A DNA stretch of 64,000 nt, from contig SSBO01000008.1 in the NCBI GenBank assembly GCA_005281725.1, positions 4,012,671 through 4,076,670 of the forward strand, written 5' to 3'. Of this stretch, positions 27,519 through 38,379 are shown piece by piece. The position numbers and the translations under genes were made by a program. The notes under the pieces were generated by a model. It ran no database searches. It worked only from the letters and a program-made list of their open reading frames with translations, and had not been told where the DNA came from. Each line of letters starts with the position of its first letter. Position 1 is the first letter of the stretch. The stretch comes from Wuchereria bancrofti. Its lineage: Eukaryota; Nematoda; Chromadorea; Rhabditida; Onchocercidae.

Positions 27519-28936
27519 ATGTTGGGTGCTAGCAATACAGGTAGTATTGGTGACGTGAATCCTGACTTACTGCAGGAAGTTCGTTTATACGAAAATAGCG
27601 TAGAACGTGAACGGGTCGATAATATGAGCGAATTATATGCTGTTTTAAATGCCTTGGAATGTTTAGAAAAGGTGTTTAGCCGTGATTGTATTTCTGCCAA
27701 GGAATACACTGCAGAATGTTCGAAGCTTTTGGTGCAATATAAGGTTAGTTGAATGTAGAAAATTAAGATGAGTTGAAATTTGAAAAATTTATTGGTTCCA
27801 TTCACATATTAGTATGATTTTATTAGTGTTGAGATTAAGATTTTAGAAATTGGAACAAATCGCATTTAGGTGTAAGTCCGATTAACATTATATTTCACAT
27901 TTTATCAAATATTCACTGCTACTCTTGGCATGTTGGGCATTTGAAAAGCTCACCGTCTATTTAAATATCAGTTCTAGCGTTAATTATTCCAACAATTTGA
28001 TATTGCAGTAAAATCTTAATTTAAAGGTAGCGCTGCGATTAGTACAATGTGATATCGATGAATTTGTAAAGAAATATCGTGTGGAGTGTCCAGCAGCGTT
28101 AGAAAGAATCCGTGAAGATCGACCAATTACTGTAAAAGATGATAAAGGCAATACATTGAAATGTATTGCGGAGATTGTAGAAATGTTTATCACTTTCTTG
28201 GATCAGCTAAAGTTGAACGTTCGAGCTGTTGATGAGCTATTTCCGACATTGAATGAACTGAACGTTTCCATCAGTTCAATGATTACGCTGCCAGATAATT
28301 TTGATGCAAAGCTGAAAGTGATGCAGTGGTAAGAAATTGCTCTCATTGAAAACATTTTTGCAGGAAATTTTCCTCCCTTGAAAGTGTTTGTCTGACTTTC
28401 TTAATTCAGCTTCACTTCTCAAAGTGAGGTTGAATTTTATGTAAATATTTATGATCCTAGGGCATGTTTGAGAAAATTCAAGTAACTTAATAAAATTCAT
28501 TTTGCAATAAGTGAGTAACTAAATTTTACATTCACTGTAAGTTAGCTCTTGTTAAGCAAATCCTAGAGAAAATTTTATTGCGGCGGAATGGCTTAGAAGA
28601 GACAGACTTGAAAATATTTGAAAGATTTCAATAGACGACTCGCAATATATAGTGCCTAATGTTTTGTTGGTCTTGGTGATGCTAAGTCAAGATTTTATTA
28701 AATCGAGAAAGAATTAAGGAATTGCTTAAGTGCTAAATTCTCAGTAATTCGGAAATCATTTGTGAAGTTAGGAAGTATTGGAAAGTGTTTTACAATAACA
28801 ATCCGCTGTTTAAAGGCACGAGAAGCTGAAGAATATGGGCGCAAGTGAGGAAGTGACAGATGAAGATGCGCGACAAATGATTTTCGATCTCGAAACCGCC
28901 TATAATTCTTTCACTCGTTTCTTACATAACTCCTAA
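27519..28936 (+). CDS. vps-28: VPS28, ESCRT-I subunit
   Basis: VPS28 is a core ESCRT-I subunit; it joins TSG101/VPS23 and VPS37 and hands cargo to ESCRT-II/III at endosomes. Exons: 27519-27743, 28027-28328, 28816-28936, joining in phase and giving 215 residues (human 221). Family motifs: [17 protein letters not shown] near the start, [10 protein letters not shown], the central [16 protein letters not shown] block (near-identical to human), and the C-terminal domain ending [18 protein letters not shown]. The frame stays open upstream of the chosen ATG, but this ATG fits the family's N-terminus and lies just after TTTTAAG, a possible trans-splice acceptor. Confidence 0.97.
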
Positions 28937-29022
28937 ATGCTGCTCAGAACTCCATTTGAATTTTGTTGCTTATGTATTCTTTCGAAACTTAATTTTGTCA
29001 CACGTTAAAAAAATAAAAAAAA

Positions 29023-29304
29023 ATGAAGGTTTTCATTAACCTTAAATGGTGAAGGAAAACTTTTCACTTCATACACGGTGTGTCAAACAGAATGCTTCAG
29101 GGTTGACATTGTGAATCTTTTGCAGAAGTTTCTTCCTTCTCATTTCAGTGTATGCAGTCACACTAGCCGAAATACATCTATTCCGATAATTTTCGCAGTG
29201 ATTTTGCTAAAAGTCAGTGGAAAAAAAACTCTATGCTAGTAGCTTTTTTTAATGTCATTAATGAAAACCTTCATTTTAGAAGTCCTAGATGGTGAAGGAA
29301 AACT
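29023..29304. repeat. Inverted 17-bp arms each followed by a 16-bp direct repeat
   Basis: ATGAAGGTTTTCATTAA at 29023-29039 is the exact reverse complement of 29258-29274. To the right of each arm lies the same ATGGTGAAGGAAAACT (29046-29061 and 29289-29304). The mixture of inverted and direct copies suggests a small degenerate element or duplicated insertion. No coding sequence lies inside. Confidence 0.85.
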
Positions 29305-29750
29305 GCAGAATGAAATTCGTCCTTCGACTTTTAAGAATATCGCAATAGTTATAATTTTGTCTGGTTTTTTTTTTTTTTTTCAAGATTTAATTATGTGAAG
29401 CAGGATAGTCTCTGGTCAGCGCTTAAAATCACTTCCGGAAATTCACTTCTCTCATTTCTCAGTAAAACCACTTTGTTGGGTGTGAGTTGTTGCTACATCA
29501 AGGAAAATTTATCTTGTAAATAGTTCAAAAAGGAATCCAGCAAATTCGTCTATTTTCATTAAGTAAAGAATATGGTTTGTAATCTACTCTATGAATTTTT
29601 GAACAAATCAGGAGTTTTATCTGGTACGCAAAAGGCGCTATTTGTTTGATAGTCAGTCATATTTCAAGATGGTATATGAAAACCTTTTGAAATAAAGACT
29701 GATCGAAAAAGCCATGTTGCTTATCATTGAGGAAGACAAAATGACTGAAT

Positions 29751-29835
29751 GTATAGAAGGAAAAGAGTGGATTCATTTCTATTTCATAATATTGAATTAT
29801 AGCACTTTGTGAGGTTTTAATCCAGTTTTGCTCTT
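29751..29835 (+). repeat. 85-bp direct repeat, copy 1
   Basis: Identical to 30315-30399. It begins GTATAGAAGGAAAAG and ends GTTTTGCTCTT. The copies are 564 bases apart and show no mismatch, so the duplication is recent or an assembly artefact. Confidence 0.95.
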
Positions 29836-30314
29836 AGAAATGAGCTGTTAGAGCAAAAAACAGCGATTTGAAACCAATTCTCAATTCCTCACAGAAATTC
29901 ACATGAATAGATGTAGACTCAGTGTGCGAACATTGCATGCACGAAGTTTGGCATTGTGTTCGTAGTAGGTTGTAGGATTGTAGATGCGTAAGATTACGCA
30001 ATGTTAGGCATTTTTTAAGTGGTTGGACGTGGTGTGGGTCACGTAAGTGACGTGAGGGGAGTTTTATGAAAATTTTAAGTCAGTTAGGGCAATCTGAAGT
30101 GGGAATTCGATAGATGGGTTGCTGATTCACGTTAAGTTGTTTGTCTGTAGTATACTAGGTATGTTATATACTAATATACTGAGAAAGTATTGTATTTTGG
30201 TATTGCTATTTAGAAGTAGTGGTTCTTCCAGGCAGATTTCGGTAGTATCATGTGATATAAATGTAGTAAAAAAAATGTAATTCACGTCTTTTTAATAATT
30301 TGTGTTTTAGAAAG

Positions 30315-30399
30315 GTATAGAAGGAAAAGAGTGGATTCATTTCTATTTCATAATATTGAATTATAGCACTTTGTGAGGTTTTAATCCAGTTTTGCTCTT
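30315..30399 (+). repeat. 85-bp direct repeat, copy 2
   Basis: Exact second copy of 29751-29835, ending about 140 bases upstream of the eS27 start codon, so it lies in that gene's likely promoter or 5' region. Confidence 0.95.
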
Positions 30400-30540
30400 T
30401 TGAAGTAGTTTGAAGGCTTCGCTTAACTTGGGATTACGTCAGTGAGCTAGCTGAAACATGCACTTATCTGTTAATTTTATCTAGGTTTTGTTTCAGGTTA
30501 ACGAATACTTCTAGATAATTATATTTCATCTGATATAAAG

Positions 30541-31030
30541 ATGCCGTTAGCACGAGATTTATTGTATCCAGATCCGCAGAAGGTGAGATTAATCATTTTT
30601 TTTTTCACTTGTTCATCATAAGATAAACTTTGAAGTATGTTCCGTTCGTTATTCTGCTGGAGCTGTCTGTTCTGTTTATGTTATGTTGAAGCTTGTCTGC
30701 GTGTTTATGTGAATGTACGCTGCTTTATAAGCAAATGGGTTTGCAAATATTTCAATGTTCGTTATATTCTTCTAACACTTATACTTAAATTCAGTGAAAT
30801 TGCATTTCTGTTTTAAGGAACGGGAACGATGTAAGTTGAAGAGGTTAGTGCAGCAACCGAATTCTTTCTTCATGGATGTAAAGTGCCCTGGATGTTACAA
30901 AATTACAACGGTATTCAGTCATGCTCAGTCCGTAGTAGTTTGCGTTGGATGTAATACGGTACTTTGTCAGCCAACCGGTGGAAAGGCCCATCTAACAGAA
31001 GGATGTTCATTTCGGAAAAAGCAGCATTAA
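30541..31030 (+). CDS. rps-27: Ribosomal protein eS27 (RPS27)
   Basis: Small-subunit ribosomal protein with a C4 zinc ribbon. Two exons, 30541-30582 and 30818-31030, joining in phase 0, give 84 residues, the same length as human RPS27. MPLARDLL at the start and [10 protein letters not shown] at the end are family signatures. The zinc ligands are C37 and C40 (CPGC) and C56 and C59 (CVGC), all present. A short first coding exon is normal for this family. AATAAA at 31221-31226 is a plausible polyadenylation signal. Confidence 0.98.
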
Positions 31031-32091
31031 ATATCAAAATTGTTTCTGTTATTTCACCTTGAGAGTATTATTTAGTATAACTTGTGAATTGTTATCACAT
31101 CGTTTAAGTTGTTTCACGGTGGTTAGGCAGTAAGGGTTATTGACACTAAGGTCTGATCATTAGAATGAATTTTGTCCATATTAGGAGTTGATTTCTGGTA
31201 TAAAGTTATGAAGTCCCATAAATAAAGTTATGAAGTCTTGGCATAAAGTTGTGAAATGAATTTTTAGAAAAAAAGTGAGGTTCAAATTTAAGTAATCACA
31301 ATTGCGATAGACCCACACACTTCTTTGGAATCAGTGGTTTGCCTCTGTCTGTATGATTGATTATTTCTCGGCATGTTTTGTTAACGTAAGAGTAAACGAT
31401 GTTGAAGGAATGATCTGTCCACTAGCATTCCAAGCTTCCTGTGCAAATGTTTTGGGATATATCTCTTGTCATTAAATTCAGAAAAAGCCATGAACTGTAT
31501 GGTCAGTTAGGCCGATACACAACTGTGCAACTCAATCATGACGTTGCTATTTTGAGTTTACACATAACTTGAATACAGTTGGTGGTCTCAACTATCTTAC
31601 TTTTCTAGTAGTGATGAAGTTCAAAAATCTAACTAATAACTTGGTCGTGTATATACTCGTCATCTTACCCGATATAACGGATCATACATGTGTCATGTTT
31701 GGCTGTTACTGCTTGCACACAATGGTAGGATTTCGATTTGTAAAGATTTCATGACTAGGTTAAAAAAATTTTATTGATTTGTTATTCCAGACTTAAGTTG
31801 TTTCATGTTGTAAAAATATGACGGGAAAAAGGACTGCTACACTGATTATGATAATAAAATATATTAACAAAAAATCAACCTCAAGATAGAGTGGGATTAA
31901 TTTTTTTTTCTTTTTTTTTTTTGCAAGGAGATCAGAATAACAAAACTTTTAAAATCTTTAAATGATTGCATTAAAACAAAAGGGAGGTCATTGGGATCAT
32001 CAAATTTGAGTTTTTTTTTTTTTTTTTAATTATTGCAATAAAAATAAATGATTAAAAATAGATAGAGATGAATGCAGAATTTTTTTGCTGT
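31031..32091. other. Convergent intergenic region, eS27 (+) and small membrane protein (-)
   Basis: Contains the eS27 3' UTR. A short imperfect triple repeat of ATAAAGTTATGAAGTC occurs at 31200-31258 and includes the candidate AATAAA. Several T-runs occur near 31900-32025. No gene seen. Confidence 0.55.
31200..31258. repeat. Short imperfect triple repeat in the eS27 3' region
   Basis: ATAAAGTTATGAAGTC at 31200-31215 and 31222-31237, with a diverged third copy at 31243-31258 (spacing 21-22 bases). Confidence 0.75.
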
Positions 32092-32770
32092 TTATATCCC
32101 TATGGAAATTGCAACATTTGGGCTATTATGTAACTTTAGCGCTGTCTGCTGCGGTAATGGATTTTGTTGATTTGGTAAACATTGTTCTTGCATTTCACCA
32201 CAATTGTTCAAATATTTTTTCGAATTTGGAGAGGATGAAAGCGAAAGAGATGGTGGCATATTGCTTTCATATTTATGACTCCAACTCATAGCTGTTACAT
32301 TCGCTCGAGAATTTTGTTGCTTTTCTTCCAAGGCTCGTTTCGGGAATGCAACATCAGTTTTAATATTATACAATGTTTTAGCATGAGGATCATTTTCATC
32401 AATGAATTTTGGATCCTAAACATTTGCACCAATATAAATGATATGAGAATTGAAAATTAAACTTTGAATTTAATTTAAACAAAGAAAAAAAAAACGGTGA
32501 AAAAAAAACATTTATAACCAAATGATTCTAAAATAAACGATAATCAATTGAATATAATAATTTAATATTCCAATAGTGAATTCGTCAATTTTATGCAATT
32601 TTTTTTCTTCCTCTCTCTCTTTATTTCTTATTCCATTAGTATTATAAAATTACCTTCGGTTTTCTTTGATACTTACAAGAAACAAATGTACAAACAACCA
32701 ATAACATTAGCAATAGTGACACATTTCGAAAAAGCATTTCAATAAGCTCATAGTACCAACTGATTGTCAT
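32092..32770 (-). CDS. Small membrane-anchored or secreted protein, family not recognised
   Basis: Two minus-strand exons, 32654-32770 and 32092-32415, join in phase 0 with good GTAATT/TTTAG sites and give 146 residues. A hydrophobic segment (SLLLMLLVVCTFVSC, about residues 19-33) follows a short charged N-terminus and is followed by KYQRKPK, as in a signal anchor with a basic stop-transfer end or an uncleaved signal. The rest is polar: DPKFIDENDPHAK, then a Ser/Pro/Asn/Gln-rich tail of low complexity. No cysteines pattern as a fold. I recognise no family; it may be nematode-specific. The conserved-looking DPKFIDENDPHAK segment and clean splicing argue for a real gene. Confidence 0.6.
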
Positions 32771-33501
32771 CTTTTGAAAATTATACAAATGATAAAACAT
32801 TCATTCCAATGAATAATTTATACATTATATCAAATAAGCATATAGGAATGAAATTTATGCATTTTATTTCTCAATTTAATAAACTAATTAATATTAATAT
32901 ATATTATGTCAATGTATCAAAGAAAATTATCTTTTCGATGATATTTTTTGCTCATTCATTTTGTTAAAGTATTATTTTGAATGACTTCATCTGTTAAAAT
33001 AACACATTATTCATTAACTCATAAATTTTGATAGAATTTTGGAAAAAAAATTTTTTTTTAATTTTTCCTTATCAATTGATGATTTATTGCTTTCATTCAA
33101 ATTCTTTCCTGTTATTTTTTTTACTAGTCAACTTTTAGTTGTTATTTTTCAAAAGTTTTGAAAAAATAATTTTTATTTGAGCAGCTCAAATTTACTTTCA
33201 AATATCATCTAATTATTATATTTTAATGTGATATACATTTATATCATTTCTAATTTCATCTTCGTTTCCAGTATTGCTTGTACACTTCAACAAGAATATT
33301 TGACATTTTTCAGCGATTTTTTTTTTGTCACTGAATGACAACAAATGATGATGACATTTATGACAAGAAGAAATGTGATAGGTATGAAATTTCATAGCTA
33401 TCCTTCCTTTATAATTACTATTTTTTATGAGAATAAACGAACTAAATTATTGTTAATTTTCCTTTGTATAAACGAAGAAATGTATCGTTCACTTTCTTTA
33501 T

Positions 33502-33900
33502 CTGTAATGTATTTATTTATTTGTTCATTTATTTGTTTGCTTGTTTATTTATTTGCTCACCTATTCATTTATTTATTTATTCATTTATTTGTTTAATTAA
33601 TTAATTAACTTATTTATTTATCTATTTAAGTAATTGACTAATTAATTAATCGTATATTAATTAACCGACAAATATTTAACCAGTTAATTAATTATAAATT
33701 AGTCAATTGATGAATTAGTAAATCAATTAATGAATTTTAACAAACAAATAGTATTAATTAATTAATTAATTGTTTAATTAATTAATTAATTAATATTGTT
33801 AGTAATTAACAAATATTATTAACAAATTAATGACTAATTAATATTGTTCATCTATTTGTCATTTATTTGTCTGTTTATTTATCTATTTGTTTGTTTGTTT
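33502..33900. repeat. TTTA/TTTG and ATTA low-complexity tract
   Basis: Dense degenerate tetranucleotide repeats: ATTTATTTGTTT-type on the left and right, with (ATTA)n/(TTAA)n in the middle near 33590-33840. The open frames across it are products of the repeat. Confidence 0.85.
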
Positions 33901-34809
33901 ACTTGTTTTCTAAGTTCCGAAGTCTGTTTACGTATTGTAATATCAAAGAAAATTGTTAGTCTTATTAAACATTTCATTCAGATAATATTTATCATTGTAG
34001 AAGGTGAAAATATTATATAAAAGGTAGCAACTGAATATTTGCTAATAATATAATTGGATGAATTTTAATTGGAAAAAATTTGAAATTGTATAATATATCA
34101 AAGTATCCCTCAATAATTGTTACAAATTATCATATATAAAATATACTTGCATAAATGTGTGAAAAGTTAAAAATCATTAATGTATTATAATGAATAATTA
34201 ATCTTGTCAGAAAATAAATGAATTGACAACTTTGACTAAATCTAAAAATTTGATCTAATCCAATTCGATTTTTATCTGATTCATTAATCTATGATGCAGA
34301 TATTAACTTTTTTTTTCGGTAAAAAGTTTTTGACAAAAAGAAATGAGAAGTAAAAAATAAACATTAAAATGAACCAATTTTATTCAAAATGATTTTATTG
34401 ATAAAAAAAAAAAAAAAAAAAATCACAACATTTATAATAATAATTGATGTTTTTTTACTTTGTAATATTTGACTATTTATGTGTAATAGATGATATCATA
34501 TCAGTTTAAAAAAAAATTTTTTTTTTTTAACATAAAAAAAAATTATCAAAAGTTATTATTAATATTAATTAATTTAACTGATATAAAAAAAAAAATTAAA
34601 ATTAAAGAGAATATTTGTGAAAGTAAGTGCAAACGTATGATTGTACAGAAAGAATGAATGATTTGTATGCGTAAATAAAAATGATAGTAATGAAAGATTT
34701 GTATTAAATATGAACAATATAGTGTTTCTCTTTTAATCATTGGCGGTATTTGTCGTTTCGTTCCACTCTATCGTCCGTACCGGTTTTCACGTGGCACATA
34801 TACGCATCG

Positions 34810-34817
34810 TATAAAAG
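34810..34817 (+). promoter_or_regulatory. TATA box of the collagen gene
   Basis: TATAAAAG 60 bases upstream of the collagen ATG, in a locally GC-richer stretch that contrasts with the AT-rich flank. Spacing suits a short 5' UTR. Confidence 0.65.
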
Positions 34818-34876
34818 ACGCTCAAACAAGTAGAATTGTTGTTGTAGTGGTTTTGTATGAGATAATAAACAAAAAT

Positions 34877-37045
34877 ATGACGAACAAATCATCGTTACGT
34901 TCCGTTGCTTTTGCAGCTGTTGTATTTTCAACGGTAGCCGTAACAGCGTGTATTTTCACGTTTCCTATGGTTTTCTATTATGTGCAAACATTACAAGCAA
35001 CCGTACAGGTAATTGTTAATTAATTATCAAAAAAAAAAAAATCAAAAAAAAAATTTATTCATTTTTATTTACTATTTTTATTTATTTTTTAGCTAAAATT
35101 TTAATCATTTTATTTCAAAAAAAAAACAAAAACAAAAAATTTGAAGTTTAATATTCAAGGAATAAATTAAAATTCATTTTATTTATTTTATTAATGTTAT
35201 TATCGATAATACATTTTCATGTTTTTTTTTTTTTGGATATAAAAAAAAGTGAAATAACAATTATTATGGAATTATTTTACGGTTTTATTTTACATAAATA
35301 GTTAAAATGAACTTTAATAGCAAAATATATTTAAGTGATTTAGTCAGAAATTAGTATAAATTTCGCACATAAAATTGTTTGGATAAATTTAAAAGTAATA
35401 TTTTCATATATTACAAAGTATATTGTAAATAAATATATGTGAATATTATGTAAAGGAAAAGAAAAAAAATAGTTCTAAGAGATTAAATTATAAAATTTAC
35501 AGCAATGATATCTACCATACTTAAAAAGCTTTTCAGATGAATGATTAGAGTTATATGAATGATTAAAGTGATAAAAAAAAAAAAGATATAGGATAAATTC
35601 ATTCTATCATCTGTTAAATTCTACAATAAATTAAGTAAGGAAAAAGAAGAATAATGCGAATAAATGTTGAAAAAAAGTGAGAAAAGGACAAATATAGTAG
35701 TAGTTGTTAAATTTTGTATTGAAAAAAAAAAATATTTTTTTTTTTGGACCGGTTTTCATTCTTTTCAATCATTGTCAACATAATAATGAAATGAAGAAAA
35801 AAGGGAGAGAAAGAGAAAAAAAAAAAGAAAAAGAAAGGATAAGGACAAAAAGTATGAATGGAAAATATTAAAAGGATTAGAATCCGCTTCTGGATATGTT
35901 TTTAAAATGAAAGCACGAAAAAAAAAGTCTTTATTAATAAATTTATTTTAGACGACTAAAATAAAACATTTCAAAGAAATCAATCCGATTGTTTCATTTC
36001 TATTATATATAGATATATAAGAATAAATGAATTTCGTCTTCTAAGTTTTAGAAGAATTTTTGAAACAATTATTAAACTTTTAAATTAGAATTTTTTTTAG
36101 AGTGAAGTAGAGTACTGCAAATCACGTTCACGTGATATGTGGAAAGAAATGGTGGAGATGGGACCGGAAAGCGATAATGAACCACTTGATATCCTGGTTC
36201 GTGCTACTCGTCAAGCTGAAGCCCAATGCTGTACATGCCAGCAAGGACCGCCTGGACCAGATGGGCCACCAGGTATGCCAGGAAGAGATGGTGCGCCAGG
36301 TGAAGGACCTGGAGCGCCTGGACCACCAGGTGCAGATGCTGATCTCCATGATCGGTTGCTTCCAGTACCTCCACAATGTCCATGCCAATCTGCACCTGGA
36401 CTTGCTGGACCGGCTGGACCACCTGGACCTGATGGACAACCTGGAAGTCCTGGACCAAGTAAGATTCACTTCTGATTTTGTTAAGCTTTACATTTCTAGA
36501 TACCATAGAAATCTCCATATATATATATACCTTTTCTAGACGGTGATGATGGAGCACCAGGTCCTCCAGGACCACCAGGACCGCCAGGTGCGCCTGGTCA
36601 AAATGGACAACCCGGTCAACGTGGACCACCAGGTGAACCTGGACAACTCATTCCGGGAGAACGACCACCACCAGGACCTCCCGGACAACCGGGACGACCA
36701 GGACCACCAGGACAACCTGGCAGACCTGGACCACCAGGCAGAGACGGTGAGAATGGAGCAGTCGGTGGCCCGGGAGAACCAGGACCACGTGGTAATGTTT
36801 GATGGCATACATTTATATATAGACTTGCTATTTTTTTTCTTTAATTCTTTGACCTAAATGCTCAACGAATTTAAAAAATTAAAAAATATAACATTTGTTT
36901 ATTTGAATATATTACTGATAAGACAAAAATTATAGGTCCACCAGGTCCAACTGGACAACTGGGAGCACCAGGTGAACAAGGTCAACCAGGTGCACCAGGA
37001 AGCTGTGATCATTGTCCACCAGCACGGCTTGCTCCCGGTTATTAA
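34877..37045 (+). CDS. Nematode cuticle collagen
   Basis: Secreted structural collagen of the worm's cuticle. Exons: 34877-35008, 36101-36458, 36540-36791, 36936-37045, giving 283 residues. The N-terminus has a hydrophobic signal/anchor ([18 protein letters not shown]) followed by the Col_cuticle_N region with the subtilisin-like cleavage box SRSR ahead of DMWKEM. Cysteine cluster CCTC precedes the first Gly-X-Y block; CPCQ separates the first and second blocks; the protein ends with [13 protein letters not shown] after the last block. The Gly-X-Y blocks are proline-rich with short interruptions (for example GEGPGAPG). Phase-1 introns fall at glycine or asparagine codons inside the triplets. 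The ~1.1 kb first intron is large for this family. I cannot name the orthologue. Confidence 0.96.
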
Positions 37046-38379
37046 ATATTAAAACGCAACAGCAACAACAACAGTGATCTATCAAAATCTCATCATTTTC
37101 CTCAATTTCTCACGTAAATGTTATATAGTAAACAAAACAATAATAATCTGTCAAATGGACTAATTCAATCACAAAATCATTAATCTTAAAATCTTTTAAA
37201 AATAATAACTAATAAAAAATAATGAAAAAAAAAACTTTTAAAAAAATTTACTCTTTTTTTGATTATCACTCTATTTTGATAACAAAAGAAAAAAAAGAGA
37301 TAATCAATTGTTACTAATAAATATGCATCTCAGATATGTATAAAACATCTCTGTGGAAACTTCATGAATTTAATTTTGCTATGCTATTGAAAAAGATTGA
37401 ATTTTTTAAATTTTCAATCTTCAATTGCAAATAGCAAGATAATAGCTATATATAATGGAATAAACGAAAGCAAACATTATAAAAGATATTTTATACGAGA
37501 CTGTTTATCAATCCATTAATTCTTTATTCTGTGAAAGAGTGTTGGAAGATGATGAAATTAGATTTAAATCAAAGAAATGTTTTATTTTGTAGAGAAAATT
37601 TTAGGAAAATTTATAAAGCATAAAAGAAAAATAAAGATCAAAGAAAGAAATAGGAATGTTTTTGCTATTTACTATCAACGAAATACCAGATTACTATCAG
37701 TGAAATATCAGATTAACTATCACTTCTAATGACTGCTTTAAATTCATTGTTGTATTACACTAAAAAAAAAACACAAAAGATTCACATGGAATTCGGAGGC
37801 AAATTTCTAAATCCAACATATTTCTATGATCACACGATGAGATAATCAGCATTTTTCTAACATATTCATTCTTTCAAATCAACTTTTTTGACGATTAGTA
37901 TTATAATTTCTATATAAAAGCAGAAATAGGATAGGACTATAGTGCATTAAGCGGAAAATATCAAACACAAGAAATATTACTAATGAATTTAAATGATTTT
38001 TGTGAATACCTTAAAAGCTTCCAAAGTGAGATTTGTGTTTGCAACATGGTGTTAGTGGCAGTATGAGAAAAAAATTTATTAATTTGCTCAACGACGATAA
38101 AATAGAGATTAGAACTCTTGGAAACCAGTACATTATCAATCACTGATTTACATTTACATTTTCTGAAAAAAGTACAAATTGATGAAAGTACAATTTTTTG
38201 AAGTAAATTTACAGAATGAATAAATTTAAAATAGGATATATCAAAGCATAATACCAAAAAATTTCATTTTTTTTAAATGTAACTGAATAAAAGCATAGTA
38301 CTCCATTATATCCTATTCCGAATAATATTACAACAGTACATTAGAATATCACAGCATAAATTCTTGCCATTACTATTTA
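37046..38379. other. Convergent intergenic region, collagen (+) and EIPR1 (-)
   Basis: 1.3 kb of AT-rich sequence with both 3' UTRs. No gene or structured repeat was recognised. Confidence 0.55.

Larger units (their letters stand above)
28937..30540. other. Intergenic, VPS28 to eS27, repeat-bearing
   Basis: 1.6 kb with no recognised gene. An AATAAA after the VPS28 stop (about 29012) is followed by a run of A. The region holds two repeat structures listed separately: an inverted/direct composite at 29023-29304 and an exact 85-bp direct repeat. Confidence 0.6.
32771..34876. other. Intergenic AT-rich region upstream of the collagen gene
   Basis: 2.1 kb between divergent genes, mostly simple AT-rich sequence with long TTTA/ATTA-type runs (separate entry). 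The last ~150 bases before the collagen start hold its promoter. Confidence 0.6.

Noticed and set aside
31569..31754. 61-residue open frame downstream of eS27
   Set aside because: Random-looking hydrophobic peptide with no supporting splice sites or family.
36128..36808. Several long open frames on both strands over the collagen exons
   Set aside because: They are mirror images of the Gly-X-Y repeat in other frames. Only the frame with Gly every third residue, the cuticle collagen N-terminus and matching splice phases is credible.
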